Assembly: GCA_964468405.1 (NCBI GenBank)
Contig: CAYXTC010000014.1
Location: 1-17,551, forward strand
Reading direction: 5' to 3'
Source of the DNA: CAYXTC01 sp964468405
Lineage (GTDB): Bacteria; Patescibacteriota; Minisyncoccia; Minisyncoccales; GWA2-38-27
Length of the DNA stretch: 17,551 nucleotides
Shown: positions 1-6,272 of the stretch, in pieces
How positions within the stretch are numbered: position 1 is the stretch's first letter
Layout of the letters: every line of letters begins with the position of its first letter
The notes under the pieces: generated by a model
What the model saw: only the letters and a program-made list of their open reading frames with translations
Databases searched by the model: none
Told to the model about the DNA's origin: nothing
Position numbers and translations under genes: made by a program

Positions 1-49
1 ATTTTTATTTCAAGATTATATGATTATTCATTAGCGAAACAAGCTTTGC

Positions 50-1762
50 TTATTTCAATGACTTTAAAAACTTATCTAAAGATTTTGTGTTAACAATATC
101 TTTTCTCTCAGCCCACCCTCTTCTGGCCTGGGCTATGCCGAGATCTATAAACCTCATTTGCTCTTTTTGGTGAGCGTCTGTATTGATTATCATTTTCACG
201 CCAGAATCTTTGGATTTTCTAATATGATCATCCTTGAGGTCAAGCCTTAAGGGAAAAGAATTGATTTCCAATATTGTCTCTGTTCTCTTGGCTGCCTTCA
301 GTATCTCCGCAAAGTTAATCTCGTAAGCGTCTCTTTTCTGGATTAACCTGCCCGTAGGATGGGAAATAATATCAATGTTCGGATTTCCCATGGCCTTGAT
401 TATCCTTTCTGTCATCTCCTCCCTGCTCATTTTGAAATGGGAGTGGATCCCTGCTATTACAAAGTCCAATTCGGATAAAGATTCGTCTTTAATATCGACT
501 GAGCCGTCTTTTAAAATATTGGCTTCGCACCCCTTCAATACTTTCATCCCTTTCATCTCCTTGTTTATCTTGTCTATCTCCTTATTCCTCTTTCTCAACT
601 GCTTTTCGTCAAGCCCGTGCTCTATTTTTAAAAATTTAGTATGGTCTGCTATACCTACATACTCATAACCCATATCCTTTGCTTTTTGGGCAATCTCCTT
701 AATGGAGTTTACTCCTCCATCCCAGTCAGAGTGGCAATGGAGGTCTCCTTTGATATCTTTGTACTCTATGAGATCGGGAAGATTTCCTTTTCGGGCGGCT
801 CCTATTTCTCCCTCGTCTCTCCTTATCTCCGGAGGGAAAAGGGGAAGGTTTATGGCTTTATAAACCTCTTTTTCTGTCCTGCCTGCTATTTGTTTATCTT
901 TCCTAAAGACTCCGTACTCGTTGAGTTTTAACCCCTTGCCTACTGCTATTTTCCTTGTCGCTATGTTATGTTCTTTGCTCCCGGTGAAATACTGGAGGGC
1001 GGACCCGTAACTTTTCTCTGGCACTATTCTTAGGTCAACATCCAAACCCTCTCGGGTTCTCACAGATCCTCTGGTAGTTCCCTTGCTTTGAATCCTTACT
1101 ACCTCATCCAAAGAAGAAAAAAAGTCCATTACTTTCTCTGGCTCATCAGATACTGCCAGAATATCCACATCTCCTATGGTCTCTTTCTTTCTTCTGACAG
1201 AGCCTGCCACATCTATTTTTTTAACCTCCTTTAGTTTCTTAAGTTTTCCAATTATTTCTCTGACTATGGGCATAATATCTCCCAGCAGAAATCTGCCCCT
1301 GCTCTTTTTAACAAACTCTATGCCCTGAAGAATATTCTCTTCTGTCTTTTTGCCAAAACCATCCAGATCCCTAATCTTTCCCTGTCTAGCCGCCCTTTCT
1401 AAAGTCTTAAGATCTGAAACCCCCAGTTCCCTGTAAAGAGTTCTTGCTTTTCTGGGGCCCACTCCCTCGACAGAAGTAAGTTCTTCCAATTTTAAAGGAA
1501 GCTTCTTTTTAAATTTTTCGTAATATTTTATCTTTCCTGTCTTAATATATTCTTCTATTTTCTCTGCTATGCTCTCTCCCACTCCTGAGATTTCTTTCAA
1601 CGCCTTTAGCCCGCCTTCTTGGTAAACGCTTTTTACGTCCTTATTCATTCCTTCCAAAGCAAGAGCCGCCCTCTGGTAGGCCTGGGGCTTAAAAGGCACA
1701 TCTTCCATCCTTAAGTACTTGGAGATATTACGGAAGATTTTCGCCAACTCTCTGTTTGTCAT
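50..1762 (-). CDS. polX: DNA polymerase X family protein with PHP domain (PolX)
   Basis: Bacterial family X DNA polymerase fused to a PHP phosphoesterase domain, expected to act in gap-filling base-excision repair with 3'-5' exonuclease activity. The 570 residues match the family's usual length. Helix-hairpin-helix motifs are visible at about 58-66 (SGVGESIAEK) and 98-108 (VEGVGPRKAR). The polymerase palm has GSVRRKKETIGDVDIL at 187-202, with D198 and D200 as metal ligands, a further DVD at 241-243, and FTGSKEHN at 259-266. The PHP domain begins near 338 with GDLHCHSDWDGG and continues through ADHTKF, GCEANI, AGIHSHF, SHPTGR and NTDAHQ, so its metal-binding histidines look intact. The ATG overlaps the stop of the upstream MFS-like gene by four bases (ATGA), so translation is probably coupled. 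It is the last gene of a five-gene minus-strand operon. Identification is confident; the exact repair role is known only from the family. Confidence 0.95.
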   Translation of the reverse strand: MTNRELAKIFRNISKYLRMEDVPFKPQAYQRAALALEGMNKDVKSVYQEGGLKALKEISGVGESIAEKIEEYIKTGKIKYYEKFKKKLPLKLEELTSVEGVGPRKARTLYRELGVSDLKTLERAARQGKIRDLDGFGKKTEENILQGIEFVKKSRGRFLLGDIMPIVREIIGKLKKLKEVKKIDVAGSVRRKKETIGDVDILAVSDEPEKVMDFFSSLDEVVRIQSKGTTRGSVRTREGLDVDLRIVPEKSYGSALQYFTGSKEHNIATRKIAVGKGLKLNEYGVFRKDKQIAGRTEKEVYKAINLPLFPPEIRRDEGEIGAARKGNLPDLIEYKDIKGDLHCHSDWDGGVNSIKEIAQKAKDMGYEYVGIADHTKFLKIEHGLDEKQLRKRNKEIDKINKEMKGMKVLKGCEANILKDGSVDIKDESLSELDFVIAGIHSHFKMSREEMTERIIKAMGNPNIDIISHPTGRLIQKRDAYEINFAEILKAAKRTETILEINSFPLRLDLKDDHIRKSKDSGVKMIINTDAHQKEQMRFIDLGIAQARRGWAERKDIVNTKSLDKFLKSLK

Positions 1763-2424
1763 AACCTTCTGTTAGTTCTTTTAAAGGGCAAAAAGTCAAG
1801 ATAAAAGGAGAGGAAATCATCAAAGCCGTGGCTCATAGGAAGAATATTTTTACGGATTAACAAGAGTAAAAAGCCGGCAAAAAGAGTAAGCACTCCAACC
1901 AATATGAAAATGACTTTGAATCCAAAAGTAGCAGCCACTATCCCTCCTATCCCTCCGGTTATGCCAGTAGCAAAGCCCAAAAAAGTGCTGTCCATGGCCC
2001 ACTCATATGCCTCCTGTCCCCGGTCTATGTGGCGAGTAAAGATGGCATTCCAAGAGGGTATGACAAAGGCCATTCCCACAGCATGGATTACCTGCACAAG
2101 ATAGATATGGCCCGGCGTAGTGGCAAACAAAAAGCCAAAGGGAGCAACCCCGTTAATGAAAAGCCCTAAAATCATCATCCAATAGTCGTCTCTGTCTCCG
2201 ACCACTTTGTCAAAATATCTGCTGATAGGTATCTGGAGAAAGGATTTTACTGACCAGTAGATAAGGGCTGAGAATCCTGCAATCTCTGCTGCTTTGGCAG
2301 GATCTGAAATAATATCCTGGAGAATAAAAAGGGCAAAAACAGGAGACAAAAGCCCCCATCCCCCCAGTAAGAAAAAATCGCTTGCTATTAGAAACCTTAT
2401 TACTTTGTTCATTTTTCTGGCCAT
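1759..2424 (-). CDS. Half-length MFS-type membrane transporter
   Basis: Polytopic membrane protein of 221 residues resembling one half of a major facilitator superfamily transporter. About six hydrophobic segments are visible: near 8-33, 46-65, 82-100, 106-126, 146-166 and 169-190. Between segments 2 and 3 lies PISRYFDKVVGDRDDYW, which fits the basic/acidic MFS loop after helix 2. A full MFS protein has about 400 residues and 12 helices; here the reading frame stops after six and its stop codon overlaps the polX start by four bases (ATGA). The reading frame is clean and the junction is tight, so this looks like a genuine half-size protein that might dimerise rather than a recent truncation. 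The substrate cannot be read from the sequence. The start lies three bases after the yjbQ stop; an internal ATG at codon 5 is an alternative start. Confidence 0.8.
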   Translation of the reverse strand: MARKMNKVIRFLIASDFFLLGGWGLLSPVFALFILQDIISDPAKAAEIAGFSALIYWSVKSFLQIPISRYFDKVVGDRDDYWMMILGLFINGVAPFGFLFATTPGHIYLVQVIHAVGMAFVIPSWNAIFTRHIDRGQEAYEWAMDSTFLGFATGITGGIGGIVAATFGFKVIFILVGVLTLFAGFLLLLIRKNILPMSHGFDDFLSFYLDFLPFKRTNRRL

Positions 2425-2427
2425 ACT

Positions 2428-2832
2428 CTATTTTTTTAATATTGTTACTTTTATTTCTCTTTCCCGACTCCTATTATCAAAATCCAAGAATACAATCTGC
2501 TGCCAAGTCCCCAGGGTTAGTTCTCCTTTTTCTATGGGCAAGGCCAAAAAGGGATTTACTAAAGCAGACCTTATATGAGCATACCCGTTGCAGTCTCCCC
2601 ATTTCTTGCAGTGCTCGTAGTCTTTGGTTTGAGGGACCAGCCGGTCTAAAACATTTTTAAGATCTTGAACAGCCCCACTTTCATATTCCATGGTTGTCAA
2701 ACCGCAAGTGGAGCCGGGGCAAGAAACCAAACAGATCCCTTCTTCTATGCCAGAATTCTCCAGGATTTCTGCCACCCTCCCTGTTATATCAATAATATCG
2801 TTAAAGCCTTTGGTTGAAAGATTAAACTTCAT
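2428..2832 (-). CDS. yjbQ: YjbQ family protein (UPF0047)
   Basis: Small soluble protein of 134 residues, the normal length of the YjbQ/UPF0047 family. The family signature is clear at 108-119 (GTWQQIVFLDFD), preceded by GYAHIRSALVNP at about 83-94. Escherichia coli YjbQ has been reported to have weak thiamine-phosphate synthase activity, and the family is often labelled 'secondary thiamine-phosphate synthase', but the true physiological role is unsettled. The N-terminal strand reads CPGSTCGLTT at 38-47, where many bacterial members have an HT(T/S) motif; the PGST form resembles archaeal members as I remember them. Cysteines at 75 and 81 flank the WGD segment. The start codon overlaps the stop of the upstream flippase-like gene by four bases (ATGA), so the two are translationally coupled. 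Confidence 0.88.
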   Translation of the reverse strand: MKFNLSTKGFNDIIDITGRVAEILENSGIEEGICLVSCPGSTCGLTTMEYESGAVQDLKNVLDRLVPQTKDYEHCKKWGDCNGYAHIRSALVNPFLALPIEKGELTLGTWQQIVFLDFDNRSREREIKVTILKK

Positions 2833-3851
2833 TCTTTGATTATACTAAATCGTTTTCTATGCTCCAAGTCTTTAAAGAGAAAGCGAACCCCGATCTTCCA
2901 AAGAAAAATAATTCCTACAAGGGTTAAAATAACATCTGCTCCTCTTATCACAAAGCCAAATCCCAATCCGGCAGCAGCTCCTTTCCCCAAGGCTTGGAAA
3001 GCAAACACCTGCCCCGCCTCTAAAGCGCCCAAACTGGCAGGCAAAGGAAAAAGGTAAGAAAGATAGAGAACGAACATTACAGCCAGGGCGACCAGGATGT
3101 TGAAACCGCCCCCAAGAAAGTATATCACCAGAGCAATCCGGGAAAAAATACTTAAATACTTCAGAAAAGAAAGACCCAGCCCCTTCCAAAAGAAGACCTT
3201 CTTGCAGTTTAAGAACGATGTCATAGATTTTTCTATGCCCCATACTGTCTTATTATCCTGTTTTCCTATCTTAAGCAGTTTTAAAAACCAAGTAAGCAAG
3301 CTCTTTTTCTGATACGTCCGGAAAAAGAAAAAGGAAAGGACAGCAACAAGAGAGACCGCTATAGCCAGAACTGCTATTTTGAATAAGCCAAAGGGGAAAG
3401 AGGATGAGAATAAAAAGACAACAGATCCCAATATCAGAAAGAAAAACAGAACAATTATGTCCAACACTTCCCCGACGACAACAGAAGAAACATTCTTGTG
3501 AAAAGGTACAGAAAACTTTTTCTTGGCAGCGTAAACCCTAAATCCCAAATTCCCCAAGAAGGCAGCAGGCGAAAAAATGTAACTGATAGAAAAAGCAGCA
3601 ATAACTACTGGAATCAGGTTTTTGAGAGGAACTCTGCATCCTAAATTCTTTAAGATAAAATGCCATTTTCCTGCTCCGGCTATCCAGATAAAAAAAGTAA
3701 GGGCCAAAATGACAACCCCCCTTATACTGGCAAAGTTAATTAAAACTTCTTTAATCTCTTTAAGCCCCACTATCCTGACTATCCAGAAAACTATTCCTAG
3801 GCCGATTAAAAAAGAGATTATTAGCGCTAAAGTCTTTTTTGCTTTCCCCAT
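2829..3851 (-). CDS. Flippase-like membrane protein (LPG synthase TM / UPF0104 family)
   Basis: Integral membrane protein of 340 residues with about eight hydrophobic segments, matching the 'lysylphosphatidylglycerol synthase transmembrane region' (UPF0104, AglD-like) family in length and layout. Typical features are the basic start followed by a first helix (about 6-27), the segment FSISYIFSPAAFLGNLGFRV near 90-110, and the late glycine-rich stretch LPASLGALEAGQ near 270-285. Members are thought to act on lipid-linked substrates, often beside glycosyltransferases; no catalytic LPG-synthase domain is attached here, so aminoacyl-lipid synthesis should not be assumed. The ATG at 3851 is used; a TTG codon directly upstream (3854) would add one residue. 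The gene begins eight bases after the HD-protein stop and ends in a four-base overlap with yjbQ. Confidence 0.85.
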   Translation of the reverse strand: MGKAKKTLALIISFLIGLGIVFWIVRIVGLKEIKEVLINFASIRGVVILALTFFIWIAGAGKWHFILKNLGCRVPLKNLIPVVIAAFSISYIFSPAAFLGNLGFRVYAAKKKFSVPFHKNVSSVVVGEVLDIIVLFFFLILGSVVFLFSSSFPFGLFKIAVLAIAVSLVAVLSFFFFRTYQKKSLLTWFLKLLKIGKQDNKTVWGIEKSMTSFLNCKKVFFWKGLGLSFLKYLSIFSRIALVIYFLGGGFNILVALAVMFVLYLSYLFPLPASLGALEAGQVFAFQALGKGAAAGLGFGFVIRGADVILTLVGIIFLWKIGVRFLFKDLEHRKRFSIIKE

Positions 3852-3859
3852 CAAATAAA

Positions 3860-4516
3860 TTAAGTGCTTTTAGGAGGAAACTTCTCGTCCACTTCGTTAA
3901 GAAAAGATACTATAACCGGATCATAAATAATCTCTTTCGCCCATCTGGCCCAAAGCCTTCTCCTGATCTTGCCCTGCTTCTTCCAGTATTCCATGCCCTG
4001 AAGATAATTCTCCATTTTATCTATTTGCTTAACAAATCTGCCCTCAGGAGTACTGCCCTCCTCAAACTCTTTCCAAAGATTCACGATTTCTTTCCTAAGA
4101 GAAAGAGAAAGATCAGAAACCGCTTTTTCCAGTCCTTTAAGTTCTTTTTTGTATTTCTTTTTATCCCTCTTCCTCTTCTCAGAGAGGGTAAAGGTGGGCC
4201 ATTTATCCAAAACCTCTTTTATCTTTTTCTTATCTTTAAGGTCGCGAGGTAAAAGAGGGTCATAGGGGGTTTCGTCTCTAGAATAAACTTCGCAGATATC
4301 ATGGATTAGGGCTATCTTTAAAACTCTCTCTATATTCAAATCCTCTTTCCTGCGGGCTAAAAGCCAGGCCATTAGGGCTGTTCTGAAGATATGGTCTCCT
4401 GTACTCTCTCTATTCTTAAACCCATGGGCCACCCACCCCCTTCTATCTTTGTTCTTAAGGGTCCCGACTTTATTCAAAAAATCGATTATATTTTTTAACT
4501 CCTGCTTTTTGGGCAT
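3860..4516 (-). CDS. HD-domain phosphohydrolase (YfbR/HDDC2-like)
   Basis: HD-superfamily metal-dependent phosphohydrolase, 218 residues from the chosen start. Candidate metal ligands follow the YfbR/HDDC2 pattern: H31, then STGDHIFRTALMAWLLA with H42, then the HD pair in ALIHDICEVYSRDETP (H72, D73), and a later aspartate in RFVKQIDKMENYLQG. Relatives are 5'-deoxynucleotidases that dephosphorylate deoxynucleoside monophosphates; that activity is plausible here but not proven. A lysine-rich stretch (about 95-125) lies between the HD pair and the last aspartate. I prefer the ATG at 4516 to the ATG at 4525: the upstream ATG overlaps a perfect extended -10 box (TGCTATAAT), so a transcript from that promoter would begin near 4516-4518. 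It is the first gene of the operon that ends with polX. Confidence 0.85.
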   Translation of the reverse strand: MPKKQELKNIIDFLNKVGTLKNKDRRGWVAHGFKNRESTGDHIFRTALMAWLLARRKEDLNIERVLKIALIHDICEVYSRDETPYDPLLPRDLKDKKKIKEVLDKWPTFTLSEKRKRDKKKYKKELKGLEKAVSDLSLSLRKEIVNLWKEFEEGSTPEGRFVKQIDKMENYLQGMEYWKKQGKIRRRLWARWAKEIIYDPVIVSFLNEVDEKFPPKST

Positions 4517-4523
4517 ATAGTGC

Positions 4524-4532
4524 ATTATAGCA
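4524..4532 (-). promoter_or_regulatory. Extended -10 promoter of the HD-polX operon
   Basis: The minus strand reads TGCTATAAT, a consensus extended -10 element, ending seven bases before the ATG at 4516. No good -35 is present because the upstream bases are the greA terminator hairpin, which is acceptable for an extended -10 promoter. The expected transcript start falls at or next to the ATG, so the mRNA would have essentially no leader. Confidence 0.65.
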
Positions 4533-4534
4533 AC

Positions 4535-4560
4535 AAAAAGCCCCGCTTGGCTAGCGGGGC
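4535..4560 (-). terminator. Intrinsic terminator of greA
   Basis: A perfect 8-bp stem, GCCCCGCT paired with AGCGGGGC (4553-4560 and 4540-4547), has a 5-base loop. On the minus strand it is followed by five T residues (4539-4535). It lies 19 bases past the greA stop and directly abuts the promoter of the next operon. Confidence 0.85.
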
Positions 4561-4578
4561 GAAAAAAACAGATCTGAT

Positions 4579-5055
4579 TTAAGAGGTTTTATACTTGATT
4601 TTCCTTATCTTATAAATAGTCTTTATGGGCGAAGAAACCGGGATGTTTTCTCCTTTCTTGGCCCCTAAAAGGGCTCTTCCCACTGGAGAGTCGCTGCTTA
4701 TCTTCCCGGCTTCAGGGTTAGCCTCCATGGTTCCTAAGATCTGAAACTCATCTTCTTGGCCGTTAACTTCTACTGTGACATAAGCCCCTAGCCTGACCTC
4801 GTTTTTCTTTGACCTGGAAGGAGGCTTAATTACCTTGGTATTTTTGATAACATTTTCCAGTTCTGATATTCTCGCTTCCAAAAGATCCAAATCTTCTTGG
4901 AAGGAAATGTAATCGGGATTTAAATCCTCAGATTCCCAAATATTAGGAACTTCGCTATGCGTTTTAGCAAATCTTGCTTTCTTTAAGGACTCGTATTCTT
5001 TCTTAATCTCCTTTAGTTTTTGTGGAGTCAGATAAAAGACTCTTTCTTCTTCCAT
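4579..5055 (-). CDS. greA: Transcription elongation factor GreA (variant tip)
   Basis: GreA rescues backtracked RNA polymerase by stimulating transcript cleavage through the secondary channel. From the ATG at 5055 the product has 158 residues, the family's normal length. It begins MEEERVFYLTPQKLKEIKKE, matching the usual GreA start (YLT..G..KL..E), followed by a predicted N-terminal coiled-coil hairpin (about 10-76) and a C-terminal FKBP-like domain with SPVGRALLGAKKGE at about 123-136. An ATG at 5112 would add 19 basic residues not typical of GreA; neither start has a clear Shine-Dalgarno site, so the start is not certain. The tip of the coiled coil reads ESEDLNPDY at 41-49, where canonical GreA has GDLKENAEY; the first acidic residue is kept but the ExN part is not. 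The gene stands alone between its own promoters and terminator. Confidence 0.85.
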   Translation of the reverse strand: MEEERVFYLTPQKLKEIKKEYESLKKARFAKTHSEVPNIWESEDLNPDYISFQEDLDLLEARISELENVIKNTKVIKPPSRSKKNEVRLGAYVTVEVNGQEDEFQILGTMEANPEAGKISSDSPVGRALLGAKKGENIPVSSPIKTIYKIRKIKYKTS

Positions 5056-5130
5056 AGTATCAAAATTAATCTTTTTTCTAGTAGATTGGGCTATTGTGGA
5101 TTTAAATCCCATTTTAGTTACAGGATCATT

Positions 5131-5158
5131 AGTTTACTCTTTTATATCTTTTTGTCAA
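5131..5158 (-). promoter_or_regulatory. Proximal greA promoter candidate
   Basis: The minus strand has a consensus -35 TTGACA (5158-5153), a 16-base spacer and a weaker -10, TAAACT (5136-5131). The predicted start near 5124 would serve greA. The -35 lies inside an 11-bp inverted repeat. Confidence 0.5.
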
Positions 5159-5178
5159 GACTAGTTTCAAAAAGATAT
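5144..5178. repeat. 11-bp perfect inverted repeat over the greA -35 region
   Basis: ATATCTTTTTG (5144-5154) and CAAAAAGATAT (5168-5178) are perfect reverse complements separated by 13 bases. The dyad overlaps the proximal greA -35 box. It could be an operator for a dimeric regulator; it is AT-rich and has no adjacent T-run that would make it a clear terminator. Confidence 0.5.
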
Positions 5179-5225
5179 CTTAATGACCTTTTTAATTTGT
5201 TTTATAAACCATCCTTGAGGTTTTT

Positions 5226-5253
5226 ATTTTATTCTTTCCAGACCTTTTGTCAA
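5226..5253 (-). promoter_or_regulatory. Distal promoter candidate upstream of greA
   Basis: The minus strand shows TTGACA (5253-5248), a 16-base spacer and TAAAAT (5231-5226), a good sigma-70-type match. It would start transcription near 5219, leaving a leader of more than 100 bases before greA. The only ORF I see in that leader is a six-codon one (MVYKTN) without a Shine-Dalgarno site. Confidence 0.5.
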
Positions 5254-5271
5254 GTGTGGAAAAACCAGATT

Positions 5272-5293
5272 AAAACCCCTTCTTTGAGAGGGG
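5272..5293 (-). terminator. Probable terminator of the PRTase-Lrp/AsnC fusion gene
   Basis: On the minus strand CCCCT (5293-5289) pairs with AGGGG (5280-5276) across an 8-base loop and is followed by TTTTA. It lies 32 bases beyond the upstream stop codon. The stem is short, so termination may be partial. Confidence 0.55.
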
Positions 5294-5324
5294 CCGGGAA
5301 AAGTGACTATATTTCTACTAATAA

Positions 5325-6272
5325 TTACATAAAATATTCGCATTCGTCACATTTTTCCCGGCAAAGGCATTTCTTTTTCTCTAAAAAGCTGGCTGGGACA
5401 TGACCGCTGGGGACCAAAGGAAGTTCCCCTATATCTGCCTCCAGATTCCTTACCCCCTCTTCTGACCTAATCTGTTTTTTAATAAGGTCGTTAATCCTTT
5501 TGAGGTTCGGGGATACCAAGCCGATAATTAAGTTATGATGGTGGCCGGAAGGAAACCTAACCAGGTTATAAACCATGGGGCAGTTCTCAAACTTCTTGGC
5601 CATCTTATCTACCAATCTGGATGGAGCCTCCAGGGAGATATTGGCGCTTACTTTGTAAAACCTTGATATGTTCAGTGTCCCGTGGGTTTCCAGAAAATTA
5701 TTGCCTGTCATTTTTTCTACCCTTTTTCTCGCGCCCATAGGGGTCAGGCCGGTCTCTTTGGCTATTTTAACAAAACTTGTTCTGCCGTCTTGGGCCAGCA
5801 ATTGAAGAATCTGACGGTCAATTTCATCTAAATCTTTAAGTTCCCAGGACTCAGGAACGGGGTAATCTTCAACAGAAAAGTCTGCTACTTTTACTCTATC
5901 GCACAAGACAGCAAACTTTATATCCTTTATCTTTAACTTTTCTTTCTTTCTTCTTAACACCGACATGGCTGTCCTGTACGCTTTGCCGGTAACAATGTCG
6001 TTGTCTATTACTAAAACTTTTCTTCCTTTAGCTTTTTCTTCCTCCAAGCCCTTGCCGTAGTCGTCCATAGTAGTCAGGGTGGCGTCTATTTTCTTCTCCT
6101 CTTTAAGCCAGTTATAAAGACCTTCAGCATAAAAAATGCCGTCGTCCTCTAGGCCTATTACACAAGCCCTATCCTCTCCAAAATATTCCTCTACTTCTTT
6201 TCCCACTCCTTTGATAAACTTTCTGACGGGCTTAAGAGCCAAGAAAGAATTTCTTTTTGTATTGCTTGACAT
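5325..6272 (-). CDS. Phosphoribosyltransferase domain fused to Lrp/AsnC-type regulator
   Basis: Protein of 315 residues with an unusual architecture. Residues about 1-135 resemble a type I phosphoribosyltransferase fold, with a PRPP-loop-like motif KVLVIDNDIVTGKAYRT at 85-101. Residues about 146-193 form an AsnC/Lrp winged helix-turn-helix (LDEIDRQILQLLAQDGRTS, then IAKETGLTPMGARKRVEKM). Residues about 203-285 look like the AsnC/RAM effector-binding domain. The tail has a Cys cluster (C302, C304, C308, C311), a possible metal or iron-sulfur site. By analogy with PurR, whose PRTase domain senses PRPP, this may be a transcription factor sensing a phosphoribosyl or nucleotide ligand; enzymatic activity is also possible. 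The ATG lies inside the upstream phosphatase gene, giving a 41-base overlap. The domain calls are from motif reading; I do not recognise the full-length protein. Confidence 0.75.
   Translation of the reverse strand: MSSNTKRNSFLALKPVRKFIKGVGKEVEEYFGEDRACVIGLEDDGIFYAEGLYNWLKEEKKIDATLTTMDDYGKGLEEEKAKGRKVLVIDNDIVTGKAYRTAMSVLRRKKEKLKIKDIKFAVLCDRVKVADFSVEDYPVPESWELKDLDEIDRQILQLLAQDGRTSFVKIAKETGLTPMGARKRVEKMTGNNFLETHGTLNISRFYKVSANISLEAPSRLVDKMAKKFENCPMVYNLVRFPSGHHHNLIIGLVSPNLKRINDLIKKQIRSEEGVRNLEADIGELPLVPSGHVPASFLEKKKCLCREKCDECEYFM

Noticed and set aside
15..42. Minus-strand promoter candidate (TTGTTT, 16 bases, TATAAT at 20-15) after polX
   Set aside because: The -10 is perfect but the -35 is poor and any gene it serves is outside the window, so it cannot be supported.
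3839..4252. 137-codon plus-strand ORF opposite the HD-domain gene
   Set aside because: It is antisense to a gene with clear catalytic motifs, shows no recognisable domain, and its Lys/Phe/Leu-rich composition is what the complement of a Lys/Glu-rich gene gives.
4523..4525. Upstream ATG of the HD-domain gene (three extra residues)
   Set aside because: It overlaps the -10 box TATAAT and would lie upstream of the expected transcript start.
5056..5112. 19-residue N-terminal extension of GreA from an upstream ATG
   Set aside because: The extension is not typical of GreA and the downstream ATG gives the usual 158 residues. Not fully excluded, because neither start has a clear ribosome-binding site.
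5189..5215. Six-codon leader peptide (MVYKTN) ahead of greA
   Set aside because: Too short, with no Shine-Dalgarno site and no run of regulatory codons or attenuator pairing.
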